Shown here piece by piece: positions 22,326-36,615 of a stretch of DNA of 64,000 nucleotides; the stretch's first letter is position 1, and each line of letters begins with the position of its first letter. The translations under genes and the position numbers were made by a program. The stretch is from the NCBI GenBank assembly GCA_020226215.1, contig CM035231.1:56014876-56078875 (forward strand), written 5' to 3'. Origin of the DNA: Sindora glabra. Taxonomy: Eukaryota > Streptophyta > Magnoliopsida > Fabales > Fabaceae. The notes beneath the pieces were generated by a model that was not told where the DNA came from, did no database searches, and saw nothing but the letters and a program-made list of their open reading frames with translations.

Positions 22326-23729
22326 AAATAAATAAATCAAATGCACTTTTTTCAATAAAAATTTGACTTTTTTTAATTAATTTTGATGATAACGAATTAG
22401 GTACGAATAAATTTCAAATTTGGTGTTTAAGATGCCCATTGTTACATACTCAAAGGGGTCAGAGAACGCAAACATTTTGATGTTGCATTAATATTTAATA
22501 TTATTTTAAAAAGTTTATTTTTCATCATATTTAAAATTTAAATTTAAATTTTTTGTGATTATAATTTTTTTTATAGAACTATAAACTTTCATATGAATGA
22601 AGATTTATATGTTAGAATTTTATAAATTCTCGCAAAATTATGACTACTGAAATAATATCCAAATATATAATGTGAATTCAAGGCTGCTCTGGAAGCTGCT
22701 AATTAAATGTGGTGGAGATGGACGGAAGTGCATGATTGGGCGCCAGCGCGAAAGAAAAAGCAACAGTGAAAACTCTTGTGAGCCATGTCATGTACGTTTG
22801 TGGCCACATGTGTGAATCTGTAGTCTGCTCTTTTAGCGGACGGTGCTGCATGTCTTCGCTCTAACTCTCTGGTTGTGATTTTCACTCAGAATTGAATTCT
22901 GATAAATAACAAATTCAAATCGAAGGCTGATAAGATAAATTGTCCTTACAGTAAGATTCCGGCTCCATCTGCAACTTGGGTTTGTGGTGAAGGAATCCAT
23001 TTTTGTAATATTCTCCATCCTCTAGGAATATGCCAACAAGCTAATTATTACCCTTCACAATATCTTATCTCATTTTACAAAAAAACATGAACTATGTCAA
23101 AAATGTTAAATTTTGTTGTCAAAAGTGCTTGTCATATTCATATATGTGTGATAGTCATCTAGACTTTGGAGATTGGCCTGCTCTAAATTGGTCATAGATT
23201 CGCCATTTTATGCCTTTTGACAAGAACAGTAAGTGGCGATCTTTACTCCCAAATGTTTTTATTCAAGTGCCATATAATGATGTTTCAAAATTTTAATTTT
23301 TTCAATATGTTAAATTTAATTTAATGAATATAAAAAATTTAAAATTCAATTTTAGACTTTGTATCTCATTTAAAGGTGCTTGCTAAATTATCTCTAAGGA
23401 TTTCATATTCAAGATAGTATGACAAAATACATATTATTAAATGAGATTGGGAATTCTCTCACTTTTAATATTTATAACATTTTCATTTCACTATTTCATA
23501 ATAAAGGAAATATGCACAAAACTGGGGAAAAAGTTATACAAATCCTTAAAAAATGAAATTCTTTGCATAATTAAATATCAACTAAAAGTTAAAAATTTGT
23601 TTTAGAGAAGGATGGAAGTGGGCGTCCGACTTATAAATCCTTGAAGGCTTAGTTTTAGTTTATTTATAAAATAAATAAAAATTTTAACTCATTTATAAAA
23701 TAAATTTAGTCATATTATTTAAAGTTATT
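22326..23729. other. Intergenic; one GC-richer island at 22690-22900
   Basis: The segment is mostly AT-rich spacer. At 22690-22900 the base composition rises and includes ggcgccagcgcgaaag and gtcttcgctctaactctctgg. It is open for 60 codons on the minus strand (22703-22885), but the translation resembles nothing I know. It could be a decayed exon or a promoter-like island. Confidence 0.4.
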
Positions 23730-24405
23730 AATATAAACATTAATTTTATTTTTCACTGGTATCTATCCATTGACATAAAATTATAATTCTATAATAATGT
23801 TTATAATTTTTGAAATATTCTAATTTTAAAATTATTTTTTCAAATGTCACATTTTTAAATATTTTATAAATTTTAAGTGACTTTGACGCTATAAATTATA
23901 AAATAAGTGAAAATAAAATATTTTTAAAAATAACTTTAACAGCGAAATTGAGATTTTATAAATAAAAAATATACTATATCTTTCTTTCCCTTGATATAAC
24001 TCGAACGAATCAACCCTACTTTATACAACTATCGTTTATTATCTGTGTATGTAGCTCGTTGAATGAACCAACTCCTGAAGGCCGAACGTATATGTCGGAA
24101 ATTTCATATTATATATATCAAAAATTAAATTTAAAATTATTTTTTTATAAAAATTAAAGATTATTATTAAATATAGAATAGTAAAATAAATTAATAAAAT
24201 TTAATTCAATAAATATAACAAAATTGAAATTGAATTTTGAAATCGTTATTTAATATTTATAATATTTTTCCTTTGATGTGCGTGTGTGTAAAAGGAGGGC
24301 TTCACATTGCTTGATATCACATGATCTAGTTGAAGTTTATACCGTGGCATGTACTGGAATGTTCCTAATCTGCTAAATAAAATTGATAACTATGAGTGAA
24401 GGAAG
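23730..24405. repeat. Dispersed duplication, copy A (partner 33140-33815)
   Basis: The blocks shared in order with 33140-33815 are taatataaacat, the stretch around catctatcca, gactttgacgctataaatt (gattttgacgttataaatt), tctttctttcccttgatat, gaatgaaccaactcct, ggccgaa, and tgatatcacatgatct with gttgaagtttatac. Similarity is continuous over about 650 bp with small indels. No coding frame is conserved, so a repeat or non-coding duplication is likelier than a gene. Confidence 0.75.
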
Positions 24406-24760
24406 GGTATGTGTATATACCTAAATCCTTGAAAAAATGAAAGTAGAAATAAATTATTATAGACCTAAATCCTTAATAAAATTGACAGCTATAAGTTACG
24501 GGAATCCTTAAAAAGTGAAATTCTTTGCATAATTAAATATCAACTAAAAGTAAAAAACTCGTCATAAATAAGAGTAGAAGTAAGTATAAATTTTTCAAAA
24601 CTTAATTTAACTTAATCTATTTACAAAATATAATAAAATTGATCAAATTTTTTACTTATTTTAAAAAATAAGTTAAGACATATTATTTAAAGTCTTAGTT
24701 ATCAACTTATTAGGTCAGTTCATATTTTTATCTATTAAATTATATATAACAATTAGAAAA

Positions 24761-24835
<75 letters not shown>

Positions 24836-26660
24836 AAAATTTGTATAAAAAATTTTCATACATACTTGTTCTTTTAATTTTAACTTATATTATAATTATA
24901 TTTAAATTATTGATTTTAAATTATTATTGTGATATTTAAATTTATTTTGGAATCGAATCAAGTTTGAATTGAAGCAAACTTTAAATTTTACATTTTTTAT
25001 TTAGTTAAACTAAATTATTTTTTATAATATTAAAATTTAATTTGATTTAACTTAATTTAATTCCTAATAATTTTTTTAAAGAATACTTATTAATTATTAA
25101 TAAATTTATATAGACTAATAGGACAAGACGAAATTTAAAAAAATTATGCATAAATCAAGTAATGCGAAATTTTAAACTTATCGTAGACTTATAAATCAGG
25201 CCAATTCTCTTTTATACAAATTTGATCTATATTGGATACAATTTAGTTCGAAATAACCTACTTTCACCCTTACTTATCGGGTATCTATTATAACCGGCCA
25301 ATTGTTTTTAGATATAAGCTATAACCCAGCAATCAAAACGAATCGTTCATTGCCAAAGAGCATTGTTGGTCAACGCGCGATACTAATTATATGCCGAAAA
25401 TGCATGTTTTTCATCTAACAATCATACTTGTTTTAATTTTGCCATTTAAACTTTTTTGGATTAACTTAATGCACAAATTTATAATTTCTAGGCAATATCA
25501 ACTCCTAAAATTCTTAATGTAAATTATCAAAATAAGTCAAAGTTAACATCCTGCTTATAAAAACAATTCTGAGTTGCATTTAGAAATTCTTTGCACAGTA
25601 GATATATAAGTCACATTTTATTCATTATTCCGATATTTCAAACATTTGAGTTTGGAAAGGACATTTCCAGAAATTTGTCCGCAAAACAAACCAGGATTCA
25701 TCTTTAGCAAAAGTGGTCCTAACTATATCTGTTGTGGAAAAATTTAACTTTCTATCCATGTATATTATTTTTATATTACCATTCATTAATATATTATTAT
25801 ATTATAAAATATTATTAAAATTTTTTATTATTAATAAAAAATTAATTAATATTATTTTTGAATAAAATATTTTTATTCACCACTAATATAAAAAAATTTA
25901 CAATGAATTATTTTTAAACTTTATATTGTATCCCATTAATAATGTGCCCATCATGTTGATCACATGAAAATAGTCAACACTGTGCAGTCTAAAAACCACT
26001 GGGACCATTTCATTTGACAGGTGGCCAACACATTTCATCTCATCATTATGGTTAGGTGTTGAAAATGAAAAATCGAGGAACTGTGTTCCGAGCTTTCTCA
26101 ATATGCGCTCTTAAGTCCACTTAAGGACAACACATTTTTGTTGTGGCTAAAATTAATATTGTCTATGTTTGATTTTTTTTATCATTGCAATTCTTTGATG
26201 ATAACTACATAATAATTAATCGGTGTTGAATGTTCAATGATTTATATGTTAATTTTTTATCAATGTTTGATTTATATCCTATTAAATGTTATTATATATC
26301 CATTATTACGATGCCAATTGCATAATTGATGGGAATAATAATTATCAATATCAATTTTTTAATTTTTATTAAAAAGTAACTTTTTAAAAAAAAATATTGT
26401 TTTTATATTTCATGTCAATTTTGCAAGGATAAATTAATCTTTATTTAAGATATTCAAATTTAACTTTGAACTATAGCACAAAGAAAATGAAAATTTGAGT
26501 TAAATACTTGAAATATGAGATTTTTCACTCTATTCAACATCTTTGATTTACCATTCAGTCTTATTTTCATTTATACCTACACCTTTTTGCATATTCCTTC
26601 AAAACCATTTAATGAATATTGTCATGAGGCTGGTTCCCCCTTTATTGTAACCATCCATCT
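24406..26660. other. AT-rich intergenic stretch including a long (TA)n tract
   Basis: No gene is supportable. The segment 24480-24560 partly repeats 23530-23600 (ttaaaaagtgaaattctttgcataattaaat), a local duplication of about 40 bp. A pure (TA)33 tract lies at 24766-24832. The minus-strand open frame at 25898-26101 (67 codons) has some sequence complexity but no recognisable similarity. Confidence 0.5.
24766..24832. repeat. (TA)33 microsatellite
   Basis: An uninterrupted TA dinucleotide run of 67 bp, a likely length-polymorphic tract. Confidence 0.97.
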
Positions 26661-27120
26661 AGGGATGTCAATTTTTAACATGACATGAGTTAAACGGGGT
26701 CGGGTTCGGCTTAATTGGGTTCAAGTCATAAACGAGTCGATCCATCTGATTCGAATAAATTTCATGTCGGGTTCAGATCAATCAGTTTTAAACCCGTTTA
26801 AGTTATACGAGTTATTAAACAGGTCAACCCGACCCGTGAATCCGTTATATAATATATAAATTTATTAATTATTAATTTATATAAAATAAAAAATTAATAT
26901 AAACGAGTTCAAGTCGAGTTAAATGAGTTGTGTTACTACTGTATAAGTATATTATGTATATTCCGGTTAGACGAGTCGTATCGGATTAACCTGTTTATTA
27001 AACGGGTCATGTCGGGTCAACCCATTTATTAAACGGATCGTGTTCGGGTTGAGTATAAACAGGTTCAAGTTATGCCCAACCTGACCCGAACCCGACCGGT
27101 GAACCCGAATTGCCATCCCT
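26661..27120. mobile_element. TIR element rich in GGGTCGGGTT motifs, 460 bp
   Basis: The ends AGGGATGTCAATTTTT and, in reverse, AGGGATGGCAATTCGGG form inverted repeats. Just inside are repeated GGGTCGGGTT/AACCCGACCC and CGGGTT/AACCCG words in both orientations, contrasting sharply with the AT-rich flanks. This end sequence belongs to a widespread plant non-autonomous family. The flanks (ccatccatct / acattcacct) give only a weak, imperfect target duplication, so the superfamily is not assigned. Confidence 0.7.
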
Positions 27121-27369
27121 ACATTCACCTTTTCTCTTGAAAAGAGAAGAATAATGTTTGAATACTAATGGGACAACACAAACTTGGCATAATTATTAGA
27201 GGTAGTGAATCTTTTAAATAATTGGGTTAAATCATGGATGTTGCCCATTACAAGATCTATATTCAATTAATCCACATTTAAGCCATAATATCATACAGGA
27301 CCTAATTTCAATTATCACTTTATTTATGACTCACATAATAAAATATAATATTAATTGTCATTTATAAAT

Positions 27370-27850
27370 CAATGTAAGATCCACATTAAAATTTCTAATA
27401 GATTTTTAAAAAAATTAATATGAAATATTTGCATAATTTTTTAATGTCAATTTTTATCTTTTCCATAAGAATATTTATAGTCAAAATTGGATAAACTTAA
27501 TATCTCATCAAAAATATATATTTTAAATTAAAATTTTTTAAAGCTCATAATTTTAGATTTGATTATTTGGTTGAAGTAAATTTTATATCAATTTCATTTA
27601 ATTTTTTAAAATATATCTATTTGCAAAAACTAAAGGCATTTTATCTTTCTTAGAATCATGAAAAATAGCTCTTCTGTAGATTTTTATTTGAAAAATGAAA
27701 AATAGCTCTTTTGTAGATTTTTATTTGAAAAATGAAAGAAAAAAATATAAAAAAATGAAAAAGATTAAGATTTGAAAATTGAAAGAAAAAAAAACACTTA
27801 TTATATTTTTGAACCAGTAGCTTCGAATATCAAGATAATTATTTTGTGCT
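27370..27850. repeat. Segment related to 60540-60850
   Basis: Shared wording in order: caaaatatttac-like start, attggataaacttaatatctcatcaaaaatatat, ttataaagctcataattttagattt, ggttgaagtaaattttatat, aaaatatatctat and agaatcatgaaaaatagc (agaatcacacaaaaaaggcc at the partner). Two near-identical 47-bp units (gaaaaatagctcttctgtag and gaaaaatagctcttttgtag) lie at about 27660 and 27707. No coding frame. Confidence 0.6.
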
Positions 27851-30800
27851 CAATGGTACTTGAAAGAGTATTAGTAACTCACCGATGTGTAATGGAAGGC
27901 AAAAAAAATTGTCACGATTCACTTTTCAAACATCATAACTGATGTAAAGATACATAATTAATACTACTGCATTAGTAAAAATATCCTTACAAGTCTTACT
28001 AATACTATCTACTTTTTTATTTTTCTCTAATTTTTAAAATATATTTTTACACACACATATATATGGCTAAAATATTTTATATAGTGCATGCATTTGAAAA
28101 TTTTAAAACATATTTACATACTACAAAATATGTTGTTTTTAGTACTTGAAAACCTTGTATGCAAACAAAAATCACAATATAAATAGAATTAAAATACAAA
28201 TAACAAAATCCCCACTTTTTTTTAAGTTTGATGGAAGGTACAAATACATGTGTCAGATAGCAGCACCAGATCCACATCTTATATTTGTAAATGGGATATC
28301 ACAAGTAAAAAAAGTGAGTACAAAATACTCAGTAAGTGAAAATATCTACCTTCTTTTCTAATAGATATTTCCAATAAATATTATCATTGATTAATTTAAC
28401 ATGTAGCAACTCATATTATATACCATCAAAAATAAATCATCATTATAATAAATTTTTGTGTAATAAATTTCAATCAAACAATATTTATAAATGTATTTAC
28501 TCTTATGGTACTATTTTTGATTTTTATACACAACTATAATTCTAGAGTACTGTTAGAAATTCCTATATATTAACAATACCATTTTATGTATTAAAATAGT
28601 TCCAATGCACTAGCAATAATTTTTATATGTATTATTTGTAATTTTTAACTAAAGAATGATTATAGTAACTATTAATAAAAATTCACCAAATGTTCAAAGT
28701 AAATATTTAAGTTTTTCTTTATATCTTCAATCCAGCCTTATCCCCTACTACCTTAGGCATATAGCCACCAACCTTATCCCTCTAACCTTTATCACTCCTC
28801 TCCTCCTTTGTGGAAGATATTCATCTACCCCTACAAATCAGATATAAAATGAGCAATCATACTCACAATAAGCATTGATAGAATGCCATTAATGTACATA
28901 AGCATCAAGCATGTATTTTAGCATTTCATAACATAGGGTATAGTCAAAATATTAACTATGCTATAAGGATTTTATTAACAAAACTTACCATTCTTACATA
29001 TTTAATCTTCAATAGCATATATCAATATCTTTAACATTGATATATAATCTTTTCAGTTATGGTAAATAGCTTAAGCATCATCAATTGTATCATAATTCTC
29101 ATATATAATCTTATTTTACAATTTCTCATATATTATCATATTTCAAGGCTGATACTCAACCATTCCATTTAAGTAATGATAGCATTCAATTCTTTAAATA
29201 GCTAACAAATTGTAATTCAAGCATCATTCATAATCTATGATCATGTAATATTATATCCAAGGTTGTCACATACAACCTTTTTATCTTCATTTATAGAAAT
29301 ATATAATTTTAATGAATAGCTATTCACATTGTTCCAATATGATCAATCCTTTTATAATTTTAAATCATTTTTTAAAGAAATTATAACTATCCTATTGCTA
29401 ATTACCTTATATGTATTATAGTTTTAGTACCATTTAAGGCTTTCAAATAAATTCTAAATTTCATCAAAATTTATCCTAACATTTCCAACAGAATATTATA
29501 CATCAAATATCAATTAATTTACCTCATTTATTCCCATGAATACTATTTATACAAAACCAAGAATGGGAAATGCAAAATATGATAGCATGGAAGCACTTCC
29601 AATCCAAGCTTTTTTTAAGTGAGCAAATCATCTCCAATTACCACCAAGTTTTGATATAACATCCCTCACATGTTAAATAAGAAATAACTAAAGTGTTATA
29701 CAATAAATTTCATGACTTTGCCATACATTAAAGGCAAAAACTCAAAACTATCAAATTTAGGCAGCATTAGAGTTGTCAAAACTAAACTATTATTTAGGTA
29801 ACCAAATTAACTTCATTTGCCACCAAATTTTGAGATAAGCTTAATAACATCCTAACATTATGTTTGAAATTTTTCATAATTTTTCTCATTTATTTGTTGC
29901 CTTAAAAATGTTCAGACTCGAGAGTAACCAAAACAGGGATTTGAAATGGACAATTTTGAGTATTTTACCTATAACTGGCTTTTCATGCATCTAAAAACTT
30001 TTAATTTCATCTACAATATAGGATTAAAATTTTAAAAATTTATAATCATCATTTCAAAGGTAAATGAAAACACATCCTTAACATCTCTTTGATAGAATTT
30101 ATCTCTACACTTCCTTGTAGTAATTTTCTAAAGGAAGATCCTCTAAAACATTTCATACTCATTTCAACATAATAATACCAATATCATATCATATCATATC
30201 TGACAATGCATAATATTTATTCACAATAAGCATTAAACATAAGTGTGGCCAAATATTTACCAACTAATCATAAAAGTTTTATAAAAATATTATCCTACTG
30301 TGTTACCAGTTTTTACAATAAATTAATTTTAGGTAAAGTCAATTCCAAAAATTTCCAAAATAGGCAACAATATATCTAACATATATATCTTACAAATGAC
30401 ATAATTTCAAGCTTTCCAAGGACTATTCATGCAGTCGTATTTCACAACAGTAAAAATAGGATAGCACTAGTAGTATTTGTAGAGATGAATTTTTAAAATA
30501 TCCAAACAATCTCAAAAATTTTCCAAATAAATATATGAGATTTTCAACATGTATTTAATTAAGAAAAAATCATATTCCATCAATATCTCATGCTTTTCTT
30601 GGTCAATAAAATTCGTTCATCTAGTGCTGCCATTTTCGAATTGCACTGAAACTACTTTCAAATACTCAAAACAACTCTGATTTTAATGAAACTTGTGTTA
30701 TTTTCTTCCTAACATCTTAAGATTCCAAAAATATATTTTTTTTACAATTTTTAATGATTAATGGTTTAGCAGAAAAACTCATAAATAGAAAGGGGCAAAA

Positions 30801-32340
30801 CCTAGTCCTCTATTTTAAGCTCTATTCATCTATGTTCATAACAATTCATCTTAAAAATATCTAAAACAATTCATAAATTCCAAATCATAATCTAACATTA
30901 TAAACAATTTAAAAATGCTTACAATCAAATTTTCAAGGATGAAGAAGAATTTCCACTCACCTCTTTTTCTTGCTTTCCTATTTTCAATTCCAAGCACAAT
31001 ATTTGTATAGATTTTTTGTAAATTTTCTTTTAAAATTTCTTCACTTGATTAATGTATGAAAAATGCCTCTCTTTAGCTCTTAAACCATGGCTTCTCCTCT
31101 TGAAAAATGGCTGAAGATCTTTTTTCAAATGTGGCAAAAATCTTCTTTATATTAACCTTCAAACTAATCACAAATAGCTAAAAAATTTTCTTTTTATTTT
31201 AATTAAAAATAATTTAATAAATATAGCTGAAGGTAGGGCAACCAACATGCCCTGCTATCACTTTTGCCTTTTTTTTCACTTTTAAGCTAATTAAATTTAC
31301 ACAAATTGTAGTTTTTGCCCTTCTTTTCAAAAATACTCTCAACTTTTCACTTAATGACATTTATATTCTAACTTCCTTTTAAAGCTTGTCACACATGTGG
31401 GCCCTTCTAAAACTCCATTTGGGCCTTCAAAACTCAAGTCCAATGAGTCTAAAATAAAATAAAACTATCTAATTTGAATATATTTAATTTTTGGTTTAGA
31501 AAGGCGAATTTTCAATTTACATAATAAAAAATATAATAAATTATTTTTAGTGATTTCTTTTATTATTTCTATCTCTTTTTAATTCATATTAGTCCCCAAT
31601 AAATTTTTTATAAAAATTCTAGTTAGGTGCATATCCTAATTTTCTCTACAATCTATTGAATTTCGCCCGATTATCTTCTCTTATTAACTACTTAAGGATT
31701 TTCTAATTGATATTCCCTTTTGAATTTTTGAGCAGTTATTTTTCTCACTTCCATTTATACTTCATATTGTTCATTTCTAATGTCTATAAAGTCTCTCAAA
31801 TAAGCTCAAAGTAATTGATTTTATATTTGGGTCTATTTGCATATTTAGGCTCACTTTCCATTCTTGAATTTTTTTTTTTATATTTTTAGACTCTTTTTTG
31901 TCATTTGACCTTCTCTTTTCCTTTATTAGGCCTTTTTTGGATTTCTTAGTGGACCTTGACCCAAGTAGACCCTTATTGAGCTTATTATATCCTTATTAAG
32001 CCTTACTGGACTTAATTAGGCTTTTAGGCCTAATTCTAAAAAAAAACATATTAGGCTTTCTTTTCCCTTTTTTGAGCCCATTATGAATAAACTTTCAAAA
32101 TTTGACCAAAATTAATTCCAAATCAAGACCAAATAGCTTGAATTGAAATATTGAAATTTTTGAACTTAGAATGTTAATTTTGACCTATTGGCATCGAAAT
32201 TTTCCTATAAAACCTTTATGTAAATTTTTCCAAAATTATTATTTATAATAACACATAATAAATTTTATTCAAAATTCTAATTGATATTTCCTTTGCAAAT
32301 TTCCTTACTTCTTTTAGAGATATTATAAAAATATTTAGGG
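27851..32340. other. Long non-coding stretch, medium complexity, no gene
   Basis: From about 28600 the sequence is less simple than its surroundings but has stops in every frame. The landmarks gaagaatttccactcacctc (30947) and the chain of ggcctttttt / ttgagccc words (31380-32100) are reminiscent of non-coding parts of large plant LTR elements. I cannot find paired LTRs, a primer-binding site or any pol motif. It may be a decayed large retrotransposon derivative; an unrecognised non-coding RNA locus is also possible. Confidence 0.35.
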
Positions 32341-32499
32341 CTCTATAGAGAGAGTTATACAAAAACAAAGATAAAGCTTGGAAACAAATAATAGGGATAG
32401 TGAGAATGATAATGAAGAAAGAAAAATAAGTTGTATTTATTTATAATACAAAAATGTCACCATGTTTAGGATTCTTAGTAGGCTTTTGCAATACTTTTA

Positions 32500-33080
32500 A
32501 ACGTTAGTTGATTTTAAAATTAACATTTTAAGTTTTTTTCATTTTTTCAACAATATTTAAATATCATATATTATAACATTGATTAAGTAAAAAATTGATA
32601 TATTAATTTTTCTAAATTTTTTTAAAAATATTGCTATATCCAAATAAATGTCAATTATTTTTACAATTGATGTTTCAAATTTTCTTATTTTCCTAACAAC
32701 CTTCAAATACTTTACATTATAATTTCAAATAAGTAAAAAATTGATATTTTAAATTTTTTACTAATTTTAAAAATATCATTATATCCAAATAAATATTGAT
32801 TAATTCTAAAACTAACATCTTAAATTTTTTTATTTTCTCAATAATTTTTAAATGCTATATATTATGATATCAATTAAATAAAAAATTAATATTTTAAATT
32901 TTTTAATAATTTTAAAAATATCACTTTATTCAAATAGATGTTAGTTAATTTTAAAACTAGTATCTTAAGTTTTTTTTTCCAATAGCTTCTGAATATCATA
33001 TATTATGATGTTGATTAAATAAAAATTCATGTTATAAATTTTTTAAGAATTTTAAAAATATAACTGGAACAAAACAGATG
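32500..33080. repeat. Tandem array, about 145-bp unit, four copies
   Basis: The phrase 'taaaa-ctaacatcttaagttttttt' begins units near 32514, 32662, 32807 and 32952. Each unit continues with 'caataatttttaaata', 'tatattatgat', 'aaataaaaaattaatattttaaatttttt' and 'aataattttaaaaatat'. Copies are degenerate (roughly three quarters identical by eye). Related units occur at 62580-62830. Confidence 0.75.
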
Positions 33081-33139
33081 CTAATTATATTTATTAATTG
33101 TCATCTTATTAATTTCAATAATGTCAAGAATGTCACTGT

Positions 33140-33815
33140 ATTAATATAAACATCAATTTTACCTTTCACCAACATCTATCCAGGGCATAAAATTACAATT
33201 TTGTAATAGTACTTTTAATATTTGGAGTATGCTAATTTTAAAATTATTTCGTCAAATTTAACATTTTTGCATATTTTTATAAATTTTAATTGATTTTGAC
33301 GTTATAAATTGTAAAATAATTGAAAATAAAATTTTTTAAAAATAATTTTAACAGTCAGATATGTTATAAATAAAAAGTATAATATATCTTTCTTTCTCTT
33401 GATATTACTCTAATGAATCAACCTACTTTATACGACTAACGTTTATTATCTGTACGTAGCTTGTTCAATGAACCAACTCCTTAGGGCCGAATGGATAAGT
33501 CGGAAATTACAGTTTATATATGAATAATATTATTTATATCAAAACTAAAACCTAAATCAAATTTAAAAAAATTAAGAATTATCATTAAATATAAAAAAAT
33601 AAAAATTCAATTGAATAGATATAAAAATTTAAAATTTAATTTCGATATTCTTTTTCAATGTTTATAATATTTTTCCTTTTGTATATAATATGTGAAATAG
33701 GGCTTCATATTGGTTGATATCACATGATCTGGTTGAAGTTTATACGTTGGTATATATTGGAATATTCCTAGTCTGCTAAATAAATTGATAGCTACAAGTG
33801 ATGGAAGGGCCCGTG
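33140..33815. repeat. Dispersed duplication, copy B (partner 23730-24405)
   Basis: Collinear with 23730-24405 in the same orientation; see the partner for the shared blocks. It directly follows the 145-bp array. A weaker trace of its first 100 bp appears at 62825-62920 (aaatttcccattatctctcc, attacacttttgtaattgtac). Confidence 0.75.
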
Positions 33816-36600
33816 TGTGAGGTTAAAGATAGATGCAGCTGTCTCGCTATCATCATAAATTATTATATATTATGATTATGATATTGTGATATATGATATT
33901 ACAGCCACCGTATATGAATACACTTCATATGGACCTATATATAAAAGTCACCATAGTTTGCCCCTTTCTCTATACACTAATTGCGTCTTGGAATTGGATG
34001 GTTGAAGGGAGAGGCAGCAAATGGGTAGATGTCTGTAGTTATCTTAGACATTTTACGAAATATTTGGTTGGGTAGAATAAAATGAAATTAAAAAATTAAA
34101 AAAGGGAATGACGATGAAATAAAATAATTATTTTATAATTATATTTGATATAATAAATAATGAAAGAATATTTTATTTTATTTTTATATTTAGTATAATA
34201 AAATTTTAATGAAATGAAATGAAAAAAAATTGTCAATACTGATAATATCTTTAAATTAAAAATAGAAGAAGGTGTAAAAATTAGTATATTTTGATACGAA
34301 AAATGATAATATTATTTTTATTTATTTTTATTTTTTATATTTAAATATATAGATAATTTACATTAAATTGATTAATTTATGCATATATTGAATTAATTTA
34401 AAATTATATTATATTTAGTTAAAAATATTAATGGGTATGTTATATTATTTTATACTATAATTATAATGTTATTAAAAAAACTATACATTGTTAAAAAAAT
34501 GGATGATTTTATGTTTAATTTACACTGATTAATACCATACATTGTTAAAAAATTAAGTATAATATATTTGACAAGAAATTTAAAATATCTTTTCAATTTG
34601 AAATATTCTCACACTTATAATGAAAGTCATAAAAAGTTCTAAAAAATGTACAAGACTTCAAATATATTATTATATAAAAAAGAATAATTTCAAATTTTTA
34701 AAAATTTAATAAAAATAATATTGATAAAAATTTAATTTAAGAATGAGAGAATAAATTATTCCATCATTTTTATTATAAAATAAATATTCCATTATTTGAT
34801 AGAATGATCACTTCCTAAAAAGTGAGAATTTCTATTTCATAATACCTGCTAAACACATTTTCGAGTCATTCTAGTTTCCTCCAATGCGTACTTTTAATTT
34901 CTACATGTTTGAAGAAAAGGATACATTGTTCTCACCGTTTTTTCGTTATATTTTCATCAGTATACAGTGATAATTTAAAATTATTTAAATTCATTATAAT
35001 AAATTATAAAAAACTTATTACACCATTATTAATTTTTATGTGTTAACAATCTTCATCTTCATCTCTGGATATCTTAGAGGTGAGATTCGATTAGGTGTGC
35101 AGCCCATAGGAATCTGTAACTTAATTTACTTTTAATCTAACATAGTTTCTTTATTTAACTAGCAAAGTTAAGACTAATAAATAAATTTATTTAAATAAAT
35201 AAATTAATTTTCTAGACTCATTTATCTATCATTCCAATTTATTCAATGATTAATATATTTTATATAATATATATTCAACTAAAAAATATACATATACAAA
35301 ATCTCTTGCATTTTTAATAAATACAAAAATCACATGTTATTAAAAAAATTAATAATTAATAACTTTTTCACCAACAATAATAAATTTTTATTAGTTTTTA
35401 TTGATATAGCAATACATTATCGGTATAAAATTATTTTACACTAATAATAAATCAAATTTAAGTCATATTTTAATACACATAATTTTATATATAAGTCTAA
35501 TTTGATTATTAATCTATTTTTCCCCTAAAAGCCCTTGCCTGTTGGTTTTTTTGAGGAAATAGACTTACAATTCATGTTCAAACCAGTACTTTACAAAATA
35601 AGCATAATTTATTTAAAATAAAATACACATCAACTTAGCTTATTTCTATTCTTATGTAATGTTGTTACTTGCTAATTCTATCATCACTTCCACCTTCATT
35701 TTTGTCACTCTCACTATATCACCATTTATCATTATCCAAATCATCTATCATTATACGATCATTTATTATCATATGTCGACCTTCTTTGCCAACACCTCAC
35801 ATATTATTATCATGTTGGATAATCCGCTTTCAGTCTCATTGTTCATTGCATCCATCCAAAATTATAATTACTTTTATCATTATTATGATATCACCATAAA
35901 CAATCCTATAATTTTTATTTTGAGATGAAAATAAAGATTATATTTAAAGATGCTTAAATTGGATAAGATTAAAGTCTCCATAAATCAAATTCCTTTAAGC
36001 CCTTTTTGATGGATTTGTTAAAGGATGATTTGATCCATTTCTAAAATGAACATAATCAATCAATTTATGGGACAATCCATTTTTTTATATTTTATAGTTT
36101 ATTATTTATTATATTTTTATGTTATAATATTTATTATTTTATTTTTTTGTTTCATTTTTGTATTTTTAGATTTGATTTTATGTCTATTAATTTTTATTTT
36201 TGTAATGTTAAAACAATTAATAGGTTACCTTCCTTTTTTTAACACAAATTTATTTAAATTATTAAATATAAAAAATAAAAATAAAATGAACCTGTGGATG
36301 GATTCAAACCCATTTAGGCTAGTCTGTTTAATCTGCAACCCACTAATTCAAACTTGTTTATGTTCTTTTTTTAAGGATCTAATTTTTTCTAATCTAGTTT
36401 TTATAGCTCATGAACTATTCCATTAAGTATCCTTAATTATATTTGAATACATAATAACAGTTGCATTTTTAAAATAATAAAAAGTTAAAATGAAAATTAT
36501 TTTTAGAAAATAAAAATAAAAAATATTTTTCCAAACAAAACGCATCCCCAAAGAGTTTCATAGTGAGAACGTGCATCCATACTTAGTGTTACGACATATT
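33816..36600. other. AT-rich intergenic stretch
   Basis: No supportable gene. A candidate TIR element spans about 34058-34860 (ttggttgggtagaataaaatg at the left, inverted wording attctatttcataatacctgctaaac at the right) with no confirmed target duplication. The open frames at 35659-35928 come from a simple TCATTAT-type tract. The phrase patterns at 35995-36040 and 36290-36340 (ggatggattcaaacccattt) hint at another degenerate TIR element. Confidence 0.4.
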
Positions 36601-36615
36601 TGGACCCATTGAAAA

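Noticed and set aside
23730..33815. LTR pair of a 10-kb retrotransposon
   Set aside because: The two blocks lack TG...CA ends, a primer-binding site or a polypurine tract, and no pol motif lies between them.
35659..35928. Two overlapping hydrophobic frames
   Set aside because: Translations of a TCAT/TTAT-rich simple tract; both frames open by low complexity.
36046..36426. 126-codon Phe/Leu/Ile-rich frame resembling a membrane protein
   Set aside because: T-rich low-complexity DNA yields such frames by chance; no start context, motif or paralogue supports it.
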